This document shows positions 47,112 to 54,814 of a stretch of DNA of 64,000 nucleotides, one piece after another. The DNA is from Candidatus Omnitrophota bacterium (GTDB lineage: Bacteria > Omnitrophota > Omnitrophia > Omnitrophales > Aquincolibacteriaceae). Location: the NCBI GenBank assembly GCA_020632475.1, contig JACKFM010000001.1:62001-126000 (forward strand). Direction: 5' to 3'. The notes below the pieces were generated by a model. It was not told the origin of the DNA, made no database searches, and saw only the letters and a program-made list of their open reading frames with translations. The position numbers and the translations under genes were made by a program. Within the stretch, counting starts at the first letter, position 1. Every line of letters begins with the position of its first letter.

Positions 47112-47130
47112 GTCTCAACCCTTAGTCCTT
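47087..47130. repeat. GGACTGAG-type repeat across a gene junction
   Basis: On the minus strand: AAGGACTAAGGGTTGAGACA, then TGAGGACTGAG, then TTTACAGTTACTC. It codes for the C-terminal GLRVET of the GCS2 protein and, through the ATG at 47109-47111, the first residues of the amidohydrolase. From that ATG, 24 of 27 bases equal those at 24377. Confidence 0.8.
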
Positions 47131-48373
47131 CAAAGAACTTGTTCTTGATTAGGCATTCGCTGAGTTCCCGGTAAACACGCCGCAGATTTTCACGCTGGAA
47201 GTTATAGCCTACAGCTTGAATAATGCGTCTGGAGAGAACTCCGTGATTAAGAATTTCACGAACGATTTCAAGATCCCGGCGGTCATTTTCTGATCGGGCT
47301 GGGAAAGAAGCGGTCAAAAGATGCCGCCAAAGATCTCCTGCCGTGCAGGTTTCTTTTTTGATTCCAAAAAGTGCTAGATAATCACGATTGCGGATTTCAG
47401 TCAGTTCTCCTGAGACGATACAGCTTTTTAAAATTTCTTCCAACGGATCAATGGCCCATTGCTTTTGATGTTGAAAGCTGCAGAAATTTTCTTCGGCCAT
47501 CGCTTTTAGAACTCCCGCAACCGTTTTGCAAATGGCAATATCGGCATCCGGGCATTCCTGCGAATCCAGAACCCGGATTTCGATTGCGTCGCGGTCAAAA
47601 CGCGCAATGGCACCGCGTGCATTAAGCCATTCCTCCTGAAGGGTTCCCTCGGGGTCCAAAGGGCGGATGTCGGCATAAATTTTCTGCAGGATTTTTTCAT
47701 GATATTCATTCAGACTAAAAACCGCCTCGGGAATACAACGGCCGGCCACAGAAGGCACTTTTTCGGCATTCGTCCGGTAGACGGCCAAACGGTTATTTAA
47801 ACGGCCATAAAGCCGGCTTTCCAGAATGGGGGAGCTTGAGGCCAGGGCCGGCATAATCGGTAACAGCAGACGAATGGCTGCATGCAGCCGTCCAAACTCT
47901 TCATCACCGCAAAAGGGGAGATTCAGCTGACAGCTTTGCAGATTGGCCCACCCGTGCCTTCGACAGTTAAAAATTCTGTCAAATTGATTGTAGACTTCGG
48001 AATACTCATGCGGCCATATGCGCGTTTCAGAAACCGGATTCATCCAGGGATGCGCCGAAGAGGGCATCAACTGCGCATTGCGTTCGGCGGCAAGTTTTGA
48101 AAGCTTTAGAACAGAATCATGAAAACGCTTTCCCATTCCCTCCAGAGAAGGAACAGGGGTATCATTTCGAATCTCAAGCAGATGGCAGACCAGTTCATTG
48201 GCCCAGCCCATACCGTCTTCAACATGATCACAGGTGTATGTGCCGCCATCTGCCTGTTTGAGAATTTCATCTGCCACCGGAGATACCTCAAGCGTATCAC
48301 GGTTGACGATCATATATTCGATTTCAATGCCGAAGACTTCAAAGAGATGGTAAGGAGTTTTTGACGGGCTCAT
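47108..48373 (-). CDS. GCS2-family carboxylate-amine (glutamate-cysteine) ligase
   Basis: 421 residues. GCS2 members join the carboxyl group of glutamate or similar compounds to an amine, using ATP. Typical pieces: FGIEIEYMIVNRDTLEVSP at the start, NELVCHLLEIRNDTP, SSAHPWMNPVSETRIWPHEY, NLQSCQLNLPF and ASSSPILESRLYG. The last six residues (GLRVET) come from a dispersed repeat. The gene overlaps the RimK-like gene by 35 nt and the amidohydrolase by 4 nt. Its neighbours suggest synthesis of a short peptide or amide and not of glutathione: no GshB is seen. Confidence 0.88.
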   Translation of the reverse strand: MSPSKTPYHLFEVFGIEIEYMIVNRDTLEVSPVADEILKQADGGTYTCDHVEDGMGWANELVCHLLEIRNDTPVPSLEGMGKRFHDSVLKLSKLAAERNAQLMPSSAHPWMNPVSETRIWPHEYSEVYNQFDRIFNCRRHGWANLQSCQLNLPFCGDEEFGRLHAAIRLLLPIMPALASSSPILESRLYGRLNNRLAVYRTNAEKVPSVAGRCIPEAVFSLNEYHEKILQKIYADIRPLDPEGTLQEEWLNARGAIARFDRDAIEIRVLDSQECPDADIAICKTVAGVLKAMAEENFCSFQHQKQWAIDPLEEILKSCIVSGELTEIRNRDYLALFGIKKETCTAGDLWRHLLTASFPARSENDRRDLEIVREILNHGVLSRRIIQAVGYNFQRENLRRVYRELSECLIKNKFFEGLRVET

Positions 48374-49844
48374 GTGAGACGGGCTTTTTTTTAGAATCTT
48401 TTTTTTCCAAACGGTTTAAAAATGATTGAATCACGGCACTGTAGAGACCTTCTTTGACGCAGGCATCTTCATATCCGGTATCGATGTTGGGATTGTCATT
48501 GATTTCAATGACGTAGGCTTTGCCCTCAATATATTTAATATCCACTCCATAAAGCCCGTCACCGATCAGATTGGCGGCTTTGAGTGCCGTTTTGACCACG
48601 GTTTCCGGCGCCTGATCGAGGGCAACCGCCTCGACCGAGCCGGTAAAAGTTTTTCCGGTATTTGTTTTTTTGAGGATCTGCCAGTGCTTTCCGGCCATAT
48701 GATATTTGCAGGCAAAAAGAGGCTTTTGGTCGAGAACCCCGATTCTCCAGTCATGGGAAGTCGGAAGAAATTCCTGGACAATGATCAAATCTGATTTTTC
48801 AAAAAATCGTTTTGCTTCCTGAATAAATCCGGGCCAATCCTTGGCCTTAACGACACCTAGCGAAAAGGCGCTGTCCGGCAGTTTGAGAACGCATGGAAAT
48901 TTCAGTTTGTGTTCCATGGAGGGCATAAGCTCTTCGGTGATAATGTGGGTGGCCGGCGTAGGAATTTTTTCACGTCCCAGGATTTCGGCCAGATAAACTT
49001 TATTGGTACACCGGATGATCGAAAGAGGATCGTCAATGACGGCTAGCCCTTCGGCCTCTGCTCGGCGCGAAAAGCGGTAAGTGTAGTGGTTGACCTGTGT
49101 CGTGGTGCGGATAAATAAAGCGTCGAATTCGGCCACCCGGCCGTAGTCTTCTTTTGTAATCAGTTCAGTTTCAATACCCATTTGTTCGGCCGTACGGATA
49201 AATTTTTTAAGGGTCGGAATGCTTGAGGGCGGTAAGGCTTCTTTGGGATCATGCAGGATGGCTAATTCATAACGATAACTGTTTTTGGCATGGACATAGC
49301 GGTGTTTTTTTTGGAAATATTCCTGGGCTTCATGGACGACAAAGTCCCAGTGATTTTCGGGAATCTCTTTGGCTCCGATGGGCATCACTCTTGTCAAATC
49401 CCACGTCTTTCGTTTGACAAAAAAGGCCCGCAGAAGAGGTGCCGGAAATAGATTAAAAAGTTTTTGGGCCAGGGGGGTATATTTTTTGGCCACATTTTTC
49501 CCGAAATAGATACTCAATATAAACTCTTTGTCCGGAACATCTTTTAAGGATTTTTCAATCAACTGCTCCAGATCATCACTGATAATACGCAGCATGGTCG
49601 AAGATTTCATATCGAGCAGAGTGCTTGTGCTTGGAATCGGCCGGTGTCCCCGGGCGGCGGCCAGAAGAGAAACATAATAACCGGCGCTTTGATAACGGTA
49701 GGAGCGTGATAAATTGAAGATCTTGGCGCCCTTAAGCTGGGCATAGACCGGGTTGGTCAGATAGTCCCGCGAAGAGACAGTTTCTACGCCGGGAATATTC
49801 AAAGGCCAATCGGAAGGGTTTCGGACCACGACTAGGTTAGGCAT
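48339..49844 (-). CDS. RimK-like ATP-grasp ligase with RLAN N-terminal domain
   Basis: 501 residues. The N-terminal part (about 1-190; VVVRNPSDWPLNIPGVETVS, ARGHRPIPSTSTLLDMKSS) is the domain known as RLAN. The C-terminal ATP-grasp domain (about 270-480) has FPCVLKLPDSAFSLGV (ATP-binding lysine), IIVQEFLPTSHDWRIGV and YGVDIKYIEGKAYVIEINDN, with the metal-binding E and N. RimK-type enzymes add glutamate or other amino acids to a carboxyl group. It overlaps the C39-like gene by 8 nt. RimK-like enzymes with RLAN, GCS2 ligases and peptidases have been described as gene neighbourhoods thought to make peptide-derived metabolites; the product is unknown. Confidence 0.9.
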   Translation of the reverse strand: MPNLVVVRNPSDWPLNIPGVETVSSRDYLTNPVYAQLKGAKIFNLSRSYRYQSAGYYVSLLAAARGHRPIPSTSTLLDMKSSTMLRIISDDLEQLIEKSLKDVPDKEFILSIYFGKNVAKKYTPLAQKLFNLFPAPLLRAFFVKRKTWDLTRVMPIGAKEIPENHWDFVVHEAQEYFQKKHRYVHAKNSYRYELAILHDPKEALPPSSIPTLKKFIRTAEQMGIETELITKEDYGRVAEFDALFIRTTTQVNHYTYRFSRRAEAEGLAVIDDPLSIIRCTNKVYLAEILGREKIPTPATHIITEELMPSMEHKLKFPCVLKLPDSAFSLGVVKAKDWPGFIQEAKRFFEKSDLIIVQEFLPTSHDWRIGVLDQKPLFACKYHMAGKHWQILKKTNTGKTFTGSVEAVALDQAPETVVKTALKAANLIGDGLYGVDIKYIEGKAYVIEINDNPNIDTGYEDACVKEGLYSAVIQSFLNRLEKKDSKKKPVSHEPVKNSLPSL

Positions 49845-50646
49845 GTTTGGGCAGTCTCCCCGAAACTTTTTTGTCTTTGGGCTGGATGATCAGTAAATTG
49901 GCATCATAGGTGACAACCCCAAGCAGAATCGAGCCGATGACGCGCGTAATCTTAACCGGATAAAGCTGATCTTTGGATAAAGGATTGGAGTGAAAGGGAT
50001 CGGCAACAAAAACGTTTTTCTCATTGCGGTCATATCCGCATAAAACCATAAAATGTCCCGAGGGTTCTCCCCGGACATCGTCGTCTTTACAATCGGCACC
50101 ATGCTCGCGCATGGCACGGTATAAATAGGTTGAGCTTAAACCGGTAATGATCGGAGTGGACTGATTTAAAAATTTACGGATAAGCGCCGGGGTCAGGTCT
50201 TCGAATTTGATTTCTCCGCCCAGATCTAAAAATTCCAAATAAGCTTTTGAGGCCCGCCGCAGCTTTTGATGTTTCTTGAATTTCATTTGCTGTTTGATGC
50301 GGTTGCGCAGATCAATCCCTTCGTGAAACCATGTCGGATCAAAAACCTGCAGGTTATAGGTGTAGAGGGCGGCGTCATATCCGCGTTTGAGTGCATGGCA
50401 AGCCAGAAAAACAGCTAGAGTACCGCCTTCCTCAAGGGTGTCGACCTCTTTAATAACTTGTTTGAGCGCAATGGGATCTTTGTAATAGCGGTAAATCGCA
50501 TGCAGGCAGGTTGGCCCGCAGGTCGTGTTATCCGGTTGGGGAAGAATGTGAAAATCAAGTAGTCGATAGGACATGGTTTTTAAAGTTGCCGCCAGCAGCA
50601 AAACGGGTTCAATCATAGCATGGGCAGAATAAAAATAAAGAAGCAT
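49837..50646 (-). CDS. C39-like papain-fold peptidase of the RimK cassette
   Basis: 269 residues. The catalytic cysteine is C43 in PDNTTCGPTCLHAIYRYY; the histidine is in SGHFMVLCGYD and the partner Asp/Asn in VFVADPF. This is the C39 arrangement seen in bacteriocin-leader peptidases, but without the ABC transporter. The start at 50646 was chosen because GGGAAGGA stands 7 nt before it; an alternative ATG at 50574 (MSYRLLDFHILPQ) lacks such a site and would fit a shorter cytoplasmic form. It is the first gene of the operon. It may cleave or transfer peptides made by the ligases. Confidence 0.85.
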   Translation of the reverse strand: MLLYFYSAHAMIEPVLLLAATLKTMSYRLLDFHILPQPDNTTCGPTCLHAIYRYYKDPIALKQVIKEVDTLEEGGTLAVFLACHALKRGYDAALYTYNLQVFDPTWFHEGIDLRNRIKQQMKFKKHQKLRRASKAYLEFLDLGGEIKFEDLTPALIRKFLNQSTPIITGLSSTYLYRAMREHGADCKDDDVRGEPSGHFMVLCGYDRNEKNVFVADPFHSNPLSKDQLYPVKITRVIGSILLGVVTYDANLLIIQPKDKKVSGRLPKHA

Positions 50647-50745
50647 TTTGTCCTTCCCTAAAAAGGGTCTCGAAGATACAATTGAGCCGCTTTTTGGAAC
50701 TCCAAAGTCAAAAAGTCCGGTGAACGGATTTCAAGGAAGTGCCCT

Positions 50746-52053
50746 ATGGTGATGCAGCTGCGCACACCGCTTTTTCCGCTGGTCAAAAGGTATTTGGAAC
50801 GGCATCCTGTGGATGCCGCTCATATGTTTGAAACCCTCAATGATGATGAGGCGGTTCAGGTGCTTGAGAATCTGCCCTCAAAGCTGGCCGCTATTCTCAT
50901 TCAGTACATTCCAAGCAGTTTGACCGCCTCTGTTTTTTTAAAGCTCCCAAAGCAAAAGATTAAAAACATCGTCGAATATCTTGAAAGTCATCAGACGGCC
51001 GCCATTTTTCTATGCCTGCCCGGGCAGGAACGTGAGTTTTTCCTGCACCATTTATCTGAAGATAAGAAGAAGGCAGTTCGGGAAATCCTGATTTATCCCG
51101 AAAGCAGTGCCGGCCGTATTATGAGCACCCAATATCTCTCGTTTCATAATGACATGAAGGTTCGCCATGTCGTGCAGCGTCTCCGCCGCGGAAACCATAA
51201 GGCCGATTCTTATGCGTATGTTATTGATAATGATAATAAGCTGATCGGCATTGTCAGTATGCACGACCTGCTTTTGGCCACGGCTGACACCGCTCTTGAA
51301 AGTATTGCGAAAAAGGATATTTTCTGCGTGGACTGTTTTACAGACGCTGAAAAAGTCGCCTATGAACTGAATAAAAGAAAATATTTTGTGGTGCCCGTCG
51401 TGGATTATGAAAAACATTTATTGGGTGTGATCAAGGCCGACCGTCTGCTGGGTGAAGTGCAGCAGGAAGCGGCTGAAGATATTCAGAAAATTTTCGGCGC
51501 TACGGGGGATGAGCGTGCCTTTTCTCCGCTGGGATTTAAATTAAAAACACGTCTGCCGTGGCTTGTGATTAATCTTGCCACGGCCTTTTTAGCGGCATCG
51601 GTGGTCTCAATGTTTGAAAGTGTGATCGCCCGCATTACCGTACTGGCTGTTTATTTGCCTGTGATTGCCGGACAGGGCGGAAATGCGGGGGCGCAGTCGC
51701 TGGCCGTGGTGATGCGCGGTCTTGTGATGCGGGAAATTCCATTGCAAAAAGCCCGGCGTCTCATTTTTTATGAAATGGCTACCGGGATTATTAATGGGTT
51801 TATTCTGGGGATGTTGACCGCCGGCATTGCCTGGATTTGGCACTCAAATGCCTTCTTGGGACTTGTGGTGGGGCTCGGAATGATGACCAATTTGACGATT
51901 GCCGGTTTTAGCGGTGCAGCCGTTCCGCTGACCATGAAAAAGATGGGATTTGATCCGGCCCAGTGTTCCAATATTATTTTGACTACGATTACCGATGTGA
52001 TGGGTTTTTTAACCTTCCTTGGCCTGGCCGTTCTCTTTCAAAAATATTTGTAA
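50746..52053 (+). CDS. mgtE: Magnesium transporter MgtE
   Basis: 435 residues. N-terminal superhelical domain (about 1-120; HMFETLNDDEAVQVLENLP and similar repeats), a CBS pair (about 125-250) and a five-helix membrane domain (about 270-435) with GQGGNAGAQSLAVVMRGL and, near the end, GFDPAQCSNIILTTITDVMGF, which carries the pore-site aspartates. The CBS and N domains sense cytoplasmic Mg2+ and close the pore. AAGGAAG stands before ATG 50746. It is divergent from the peptide-ligase operon with a 99-bp gap; no Mg2+ riboswitch fits in it. Confidence 0.95.
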   Translation: MVMQLRTPLFPLVKRYLERHPVDAAHMFETLNDDEAVQVLENLPSKLAAILIQYIPSSLTASVFLKLPKQKIKNIVEYLESHQTAAIFLCLPGQEREFFLHHLSEDKKKAVREILIYPESSAGRIMSTQYLSFHNDMKVRHVVQRLRRGNHKADSYAYVIDNDNKLIGIVSMHDLLLATADTALESIAKKDIFCVDCFTDAEKVAYELNKRKYFVVPVVDYEKHLLGVIKADRLLGEVQQEAAEDIQKIFGATGDERAFSPLGFKLKTRLPWLVINLATAFLAASVVSMFESVIARITVLAVYLPVIAGQGGNAGAQSLAVVMRGLVMREIPLQKARRLIFYEMATGIINGFILGMLTAGIAWIWHSNAFLGLVVGLGMMTNLTIAGFSGAAVPLTMKKMGFDPAQCSNIILTTITDVMGFLTFLGLAVLFQKYL

Positions 52054-52140
52054 AGTGAATGGAGATGGTGATTCACTTCGGATACCTATTCCTACCCAAG
52101 CTCTACCTCTGGAAATCGATTGAGTTGTCCAGAAGCGTAC

Positions 52141-52291
52141 AAAATAAAGAAGGATTGCTCCAAAACGCGCCTACCTCGCTACGGAGCTAACCCCCAGCCA
52201 TAGCTTATGCATCCTTGACCAAGGGCTGGGGGTGGATCTCCTGTGTCTCGGAAACAGGCGCTAATCGTTTTTACGCAATCCTCTTTATTTT
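52141..52291. repeat. Long structured hairpin B (same plan as 46004-46109)
   Basis: Outer arms 52141-52158 and 52275-52291 pair over 17 bp with one bulged A, ending ATTGC/GCAAT. Then an internal loop of 8 nt TCCAAAAC (52159-52166) faces 13 nt TAATCGTTTTTAC (52262-52274). The inner stem starts GCGCC/GGCGC, and deeper inside ACCCCCAGCC pairs with GGCTGGGGGT. Apart from this and the glgB promoter, the 421-bp gap after mgtE has no gene. Confidence 0.85.
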
Positions 52292-52329
52292 GAAATAGTT
52301 CCATAGAACTAAACAGACACCCACCTTGT

Positions 52330-52359
52330 TTGTATAAGATTTGATCCGTGTGATACAAT
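52330..52359 (+). promoter_or_regulatory. Promoter of the glgB-glgE-treS-mak operon
   Basis: TTGTAT (52330-52335), an 18-nt spacer and TACAAT (52354-52359) with TG at 52351-52352, an extended -10. The leader to the ATG at 52475 is about 110 nt and contains a small GTGC/GCAC hairpin. Confidence 0.5.
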
Positions 52360-52474
52360 ACCGTTTATCTTGCGTCGTAGGAGTGCATTTCAAAAGCACG
52401 TTGTAGTAAGCCCCTTTTTCGAACACCCGCTCACATAGCAGTATCGAAATATTTCTATAGCATAGTGATATCTG

Positions 52475-54814
52475 ATGAAACTTATGACACGCAAAAAGAT
52501 TTATTCATCCAAAGCCCAGAAAATTGAAAAAGACAATATCCTTAACTCTTTGACAAAGAAAGAGATCGAGAGAATTGTCTCCTTTGAAGAGCCCGAACCT
52601 TTTGAGATTTTGGGACCTCATCTTTTACCCGGCGGATATTTGGCGATAAGGACTTTTTTGCCCAGGGCGAAGGAAGTGTGGATTCAACGGCTAAACGGCC
52701 GTTTTGCTGCCAAACGCATGCAAAAAATTCACGATGCCGGATTATATCAGGTGGTTTTTGAGAAACAGCAGGAACTGTTTTCTTATAAAATTCAGTCTGT
52801 AGATGAAAACGGTCATAAAGCCGAGTTTTGTGATCCTTATGCATTTCTAAGCGATATCAGTGATGAGGATTTGTATCTGATCGGCCGGGGACAGCACTAC
52901 CAGAGCTATGATAAATTCGGAGCTCACTTAAGAACTTTTGCTGGAGTCGCAGGGGTCCATTTTTCGGTTTGGGCTCCGAACGCCAAAAGTGTCAGTGTGA
53001 TCGGGAATTTCAATCATTGGGCCCACGGCGTTCATCCGATGACCCGTCTTCGTTTTTCCGGTATTTGGGGGCTTTTCATCCCGGGACTTACTGAAGGTGA
53101 AGTCTACAAATATGCCATTAAGCCGTCGGATGGGAGCCATAGTCTTTTGAAAACAGACCCGTATGCTTTTCAGGCAGAGCTTCGCCCCAATACGGCTTCG
53201 GTGGTTGCTGATCTCGGCCGATACGCCTGGAAAGATCGCGCCTGGCTTGAAACCAGAAAGCAGAAACAGACAACAGGGCAACCGGTTTCGATTTATGAGG
53301 TGCATCTTGGTTCATGGAAGCGGGACGGACAGAAAAACTGGGAATTTCTGGATTACCGGCAGCTGGCCCATGAATTGGTGGATTATGTTAAAAAGGCAGG
53401 CTATTCGCATATTGAATTATTGCCGGTGACCGAACATCCGCTGGATCAGTCCTGGGGCTATCAGGTGGTTAACTATTATGCCCCAACAAGCCGTTTTGGC
53501 ACTCCCGATGATTTTATGTATTTTGTGGATTATTGTCATCAGCATGCAATCGGTGTGATTCTCGATTGGGTGCCTGCGCATTTTCCGAAAGATCCGCACG
53601 GCCTGGCCTATTTTGACGGAACGCCGCTTTATGCCTATGATGATTGGAAAAAGGCGGAACACCGGGACTGGGGGACGCTAGTTTTTGATTACGGAAAAAA
53701 AGAAGTCCGTAACTTTTTGATTTCGAGCGCGTTGTTTTGGCTGGATAAATATCATCTTGATGGTTTACGGGTGGATGCTGTCGCCTCAATGCTTTACCTG
53801 GATTATTCGCGCCAACAGGGACAGTGGGAACCGAATTGTTTCGGCGGCAACGAAAATCTGGAAGCAGTTGATTTTTTGAAGGAATTTAATGAAACGGTCC
53901 ACGCAAGATTTCCGGATGTTTTAACCATTGCCGAAGAATCGACTGCATGGCCGGGCATATCCCACCCGGTCCGTTTCGGCGGCATCGGGTTCAACATGAA
54001 ATGGAATATGGGCTGGATGCATGATTCTCTGGAATATTTTTCTCACGATCCCGTATACCGCAAATATCATCAGGGGAAATTAACGTTTTCGCTGGCCTAT
54101 GCCTTTTCGGAAAAGTTTGTTTTGCCGGTTTCTCATGATGAAGTCGTTCATGGCAAAAGATCCCTTCTGGAGAAGATGCCCGGGGATGACTGGCAAAAAT
54201 TTGCAAATGTCCGTTTATTTTACGGATGGATGTTCGGGCATCCGGGCAAGAAGCTTCTTTTTATGGGTAATGATTTGGGTCAACGGCGTGAGTGGAATTG
54301 CGAGCAGTCGATTGATTGGCATTTACTGAATTGTGATTGGCATAATCGTTTAAATTATTATCTAGCTGATCTGCAGAAATTGTATAAAGGCTATCCGGTG
54401 CTGTATGAAATGGATTTTGATCCACAAGGGTTTGAATGGATTGATTTTACGGATGCGGATGCCAGTGTGGTGAGTTTTATCCGTTGGGCGAAGGACCGGA
54501 AACAGTGCCTCGTCTTTGTTTTTAATATGACTCCGGTTGTCCGCATGAAATACCGTATCGGAGCCCCTTTTGAAGGCCGTTACTCTGAAGTGCTCAACAG
54601 TGATGCTGTAGAGTATGGCGGCAGCGGGATAGGCAACAGCGGCGAGGTGCATGCTGAAAATACGCCGTGGCACCGCCGGTCTTATTCATTGAATTTAAAT
54701 TTACCTCCTCTGGGTGTCGTGGTTTTTTCCTGGGGGCTGACAAAAGAAAAAGCTCATCCGACAGGTAAGACCGGCGGACAAAAACGGAAAGGGGCTAATC
54801 CATGGATTCATTAG
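52475..54814 (+). CDS. glgB: 1,4-alpha-glucan branching enzyme GlgB
   Basis: 779 residues. N-terminal carbohydrate-binding modules (about 25-255, with FEILGPHLLPGGYLAIRTFL and VHFSVWAPNAKSVSVIGNF), the GH13 barrel (about 270-640) and a C-terminal beta domain. Branching-enzyme motifs: HIELLPVTEHPLDQSWGYQ, LRVDAVASMLYLDY with the nucleophile Asp near residue 434, TIAEESTAWPGIS with the acid Glu near 488, and LPVSHDEVVHGKRSLLEKMP. It adds alpha-1,6 branches to glucan. The gene starts the GlgE-pathway operon and overlaps glgE by 13 nt. No clear ribosome-binding site precedes the ATG. Confidence 0.95.
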   Translation: MKLMTRKKIYSSKAQKIEKDNILNSLTKKEIERIVSFEEPEPFEILGPHLLPGGYLAIRTFLPRAKEVWIQRLNGRFAAKRMQKIHDAGLYQVVFEKQQELFSYKIQSVDENGHKAEFCDPYAFLSDISDEDLYLIGRGQHYQSYDKFGAHLRTFAGVAGVHFSVWAPNAKSVSVIGNFNHWAHGVHPMTRLRFSGIWGLFIPGLTEGEVYKYAIKPSDGSHSLLKTDPYAFQAELRPNTASVVADLGRYAWKDRAWLETRKQKQTTGQPVSIYEVHLGSWKRDGQKNWEFLDYRQLAHELVDYVKKAGYSHIELLPVTEHPLDQSWGYQVVNYYAPTSRFGTPDDFMYFVDYCHQHAIGVILDWVPAHFPKDPHGLAYFDGTPLYAYDDWKKAEHRDWGTLVFDYGKKEVRNFLISSALFWLDKYHLDGLRVDAVASMLYLDYSRQQGQWEPNCFGGNENLEAVDFLKEFNETVHARFPDVLTIAEESTAWPGISHPVRFGGIGFNMKWNMGWMHDSLEYFSHDPVYRKYHQGKLTFSLAYAFSEKFVLPVSHDEVVHGKRSLLEKMPGDDWQKFANVRLFYGWMFGHPGKKLLFMGNDLGQRREWNCEQSIDWHLLNCDWHNRLNYYLADLQKLYKGYPVLYEMDFDPQGFEWIDFTDADASVVSFIRWAKDRKQCLVFVFNMTPVVRMKYRIGAPFEGRYSEVLNSDAVEYGGSGIGNSGEVHAENTPWHRRSYSLNLNLPPLGVVVFSWGLTKEKAHPTGKTGGQKRKGANPWIH

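Noticed and set aside
50647..50745. Mg2+ riboswitch in front of mgtE
   Set aside because: The gap is only 99 bp and no such fold is recognisable.
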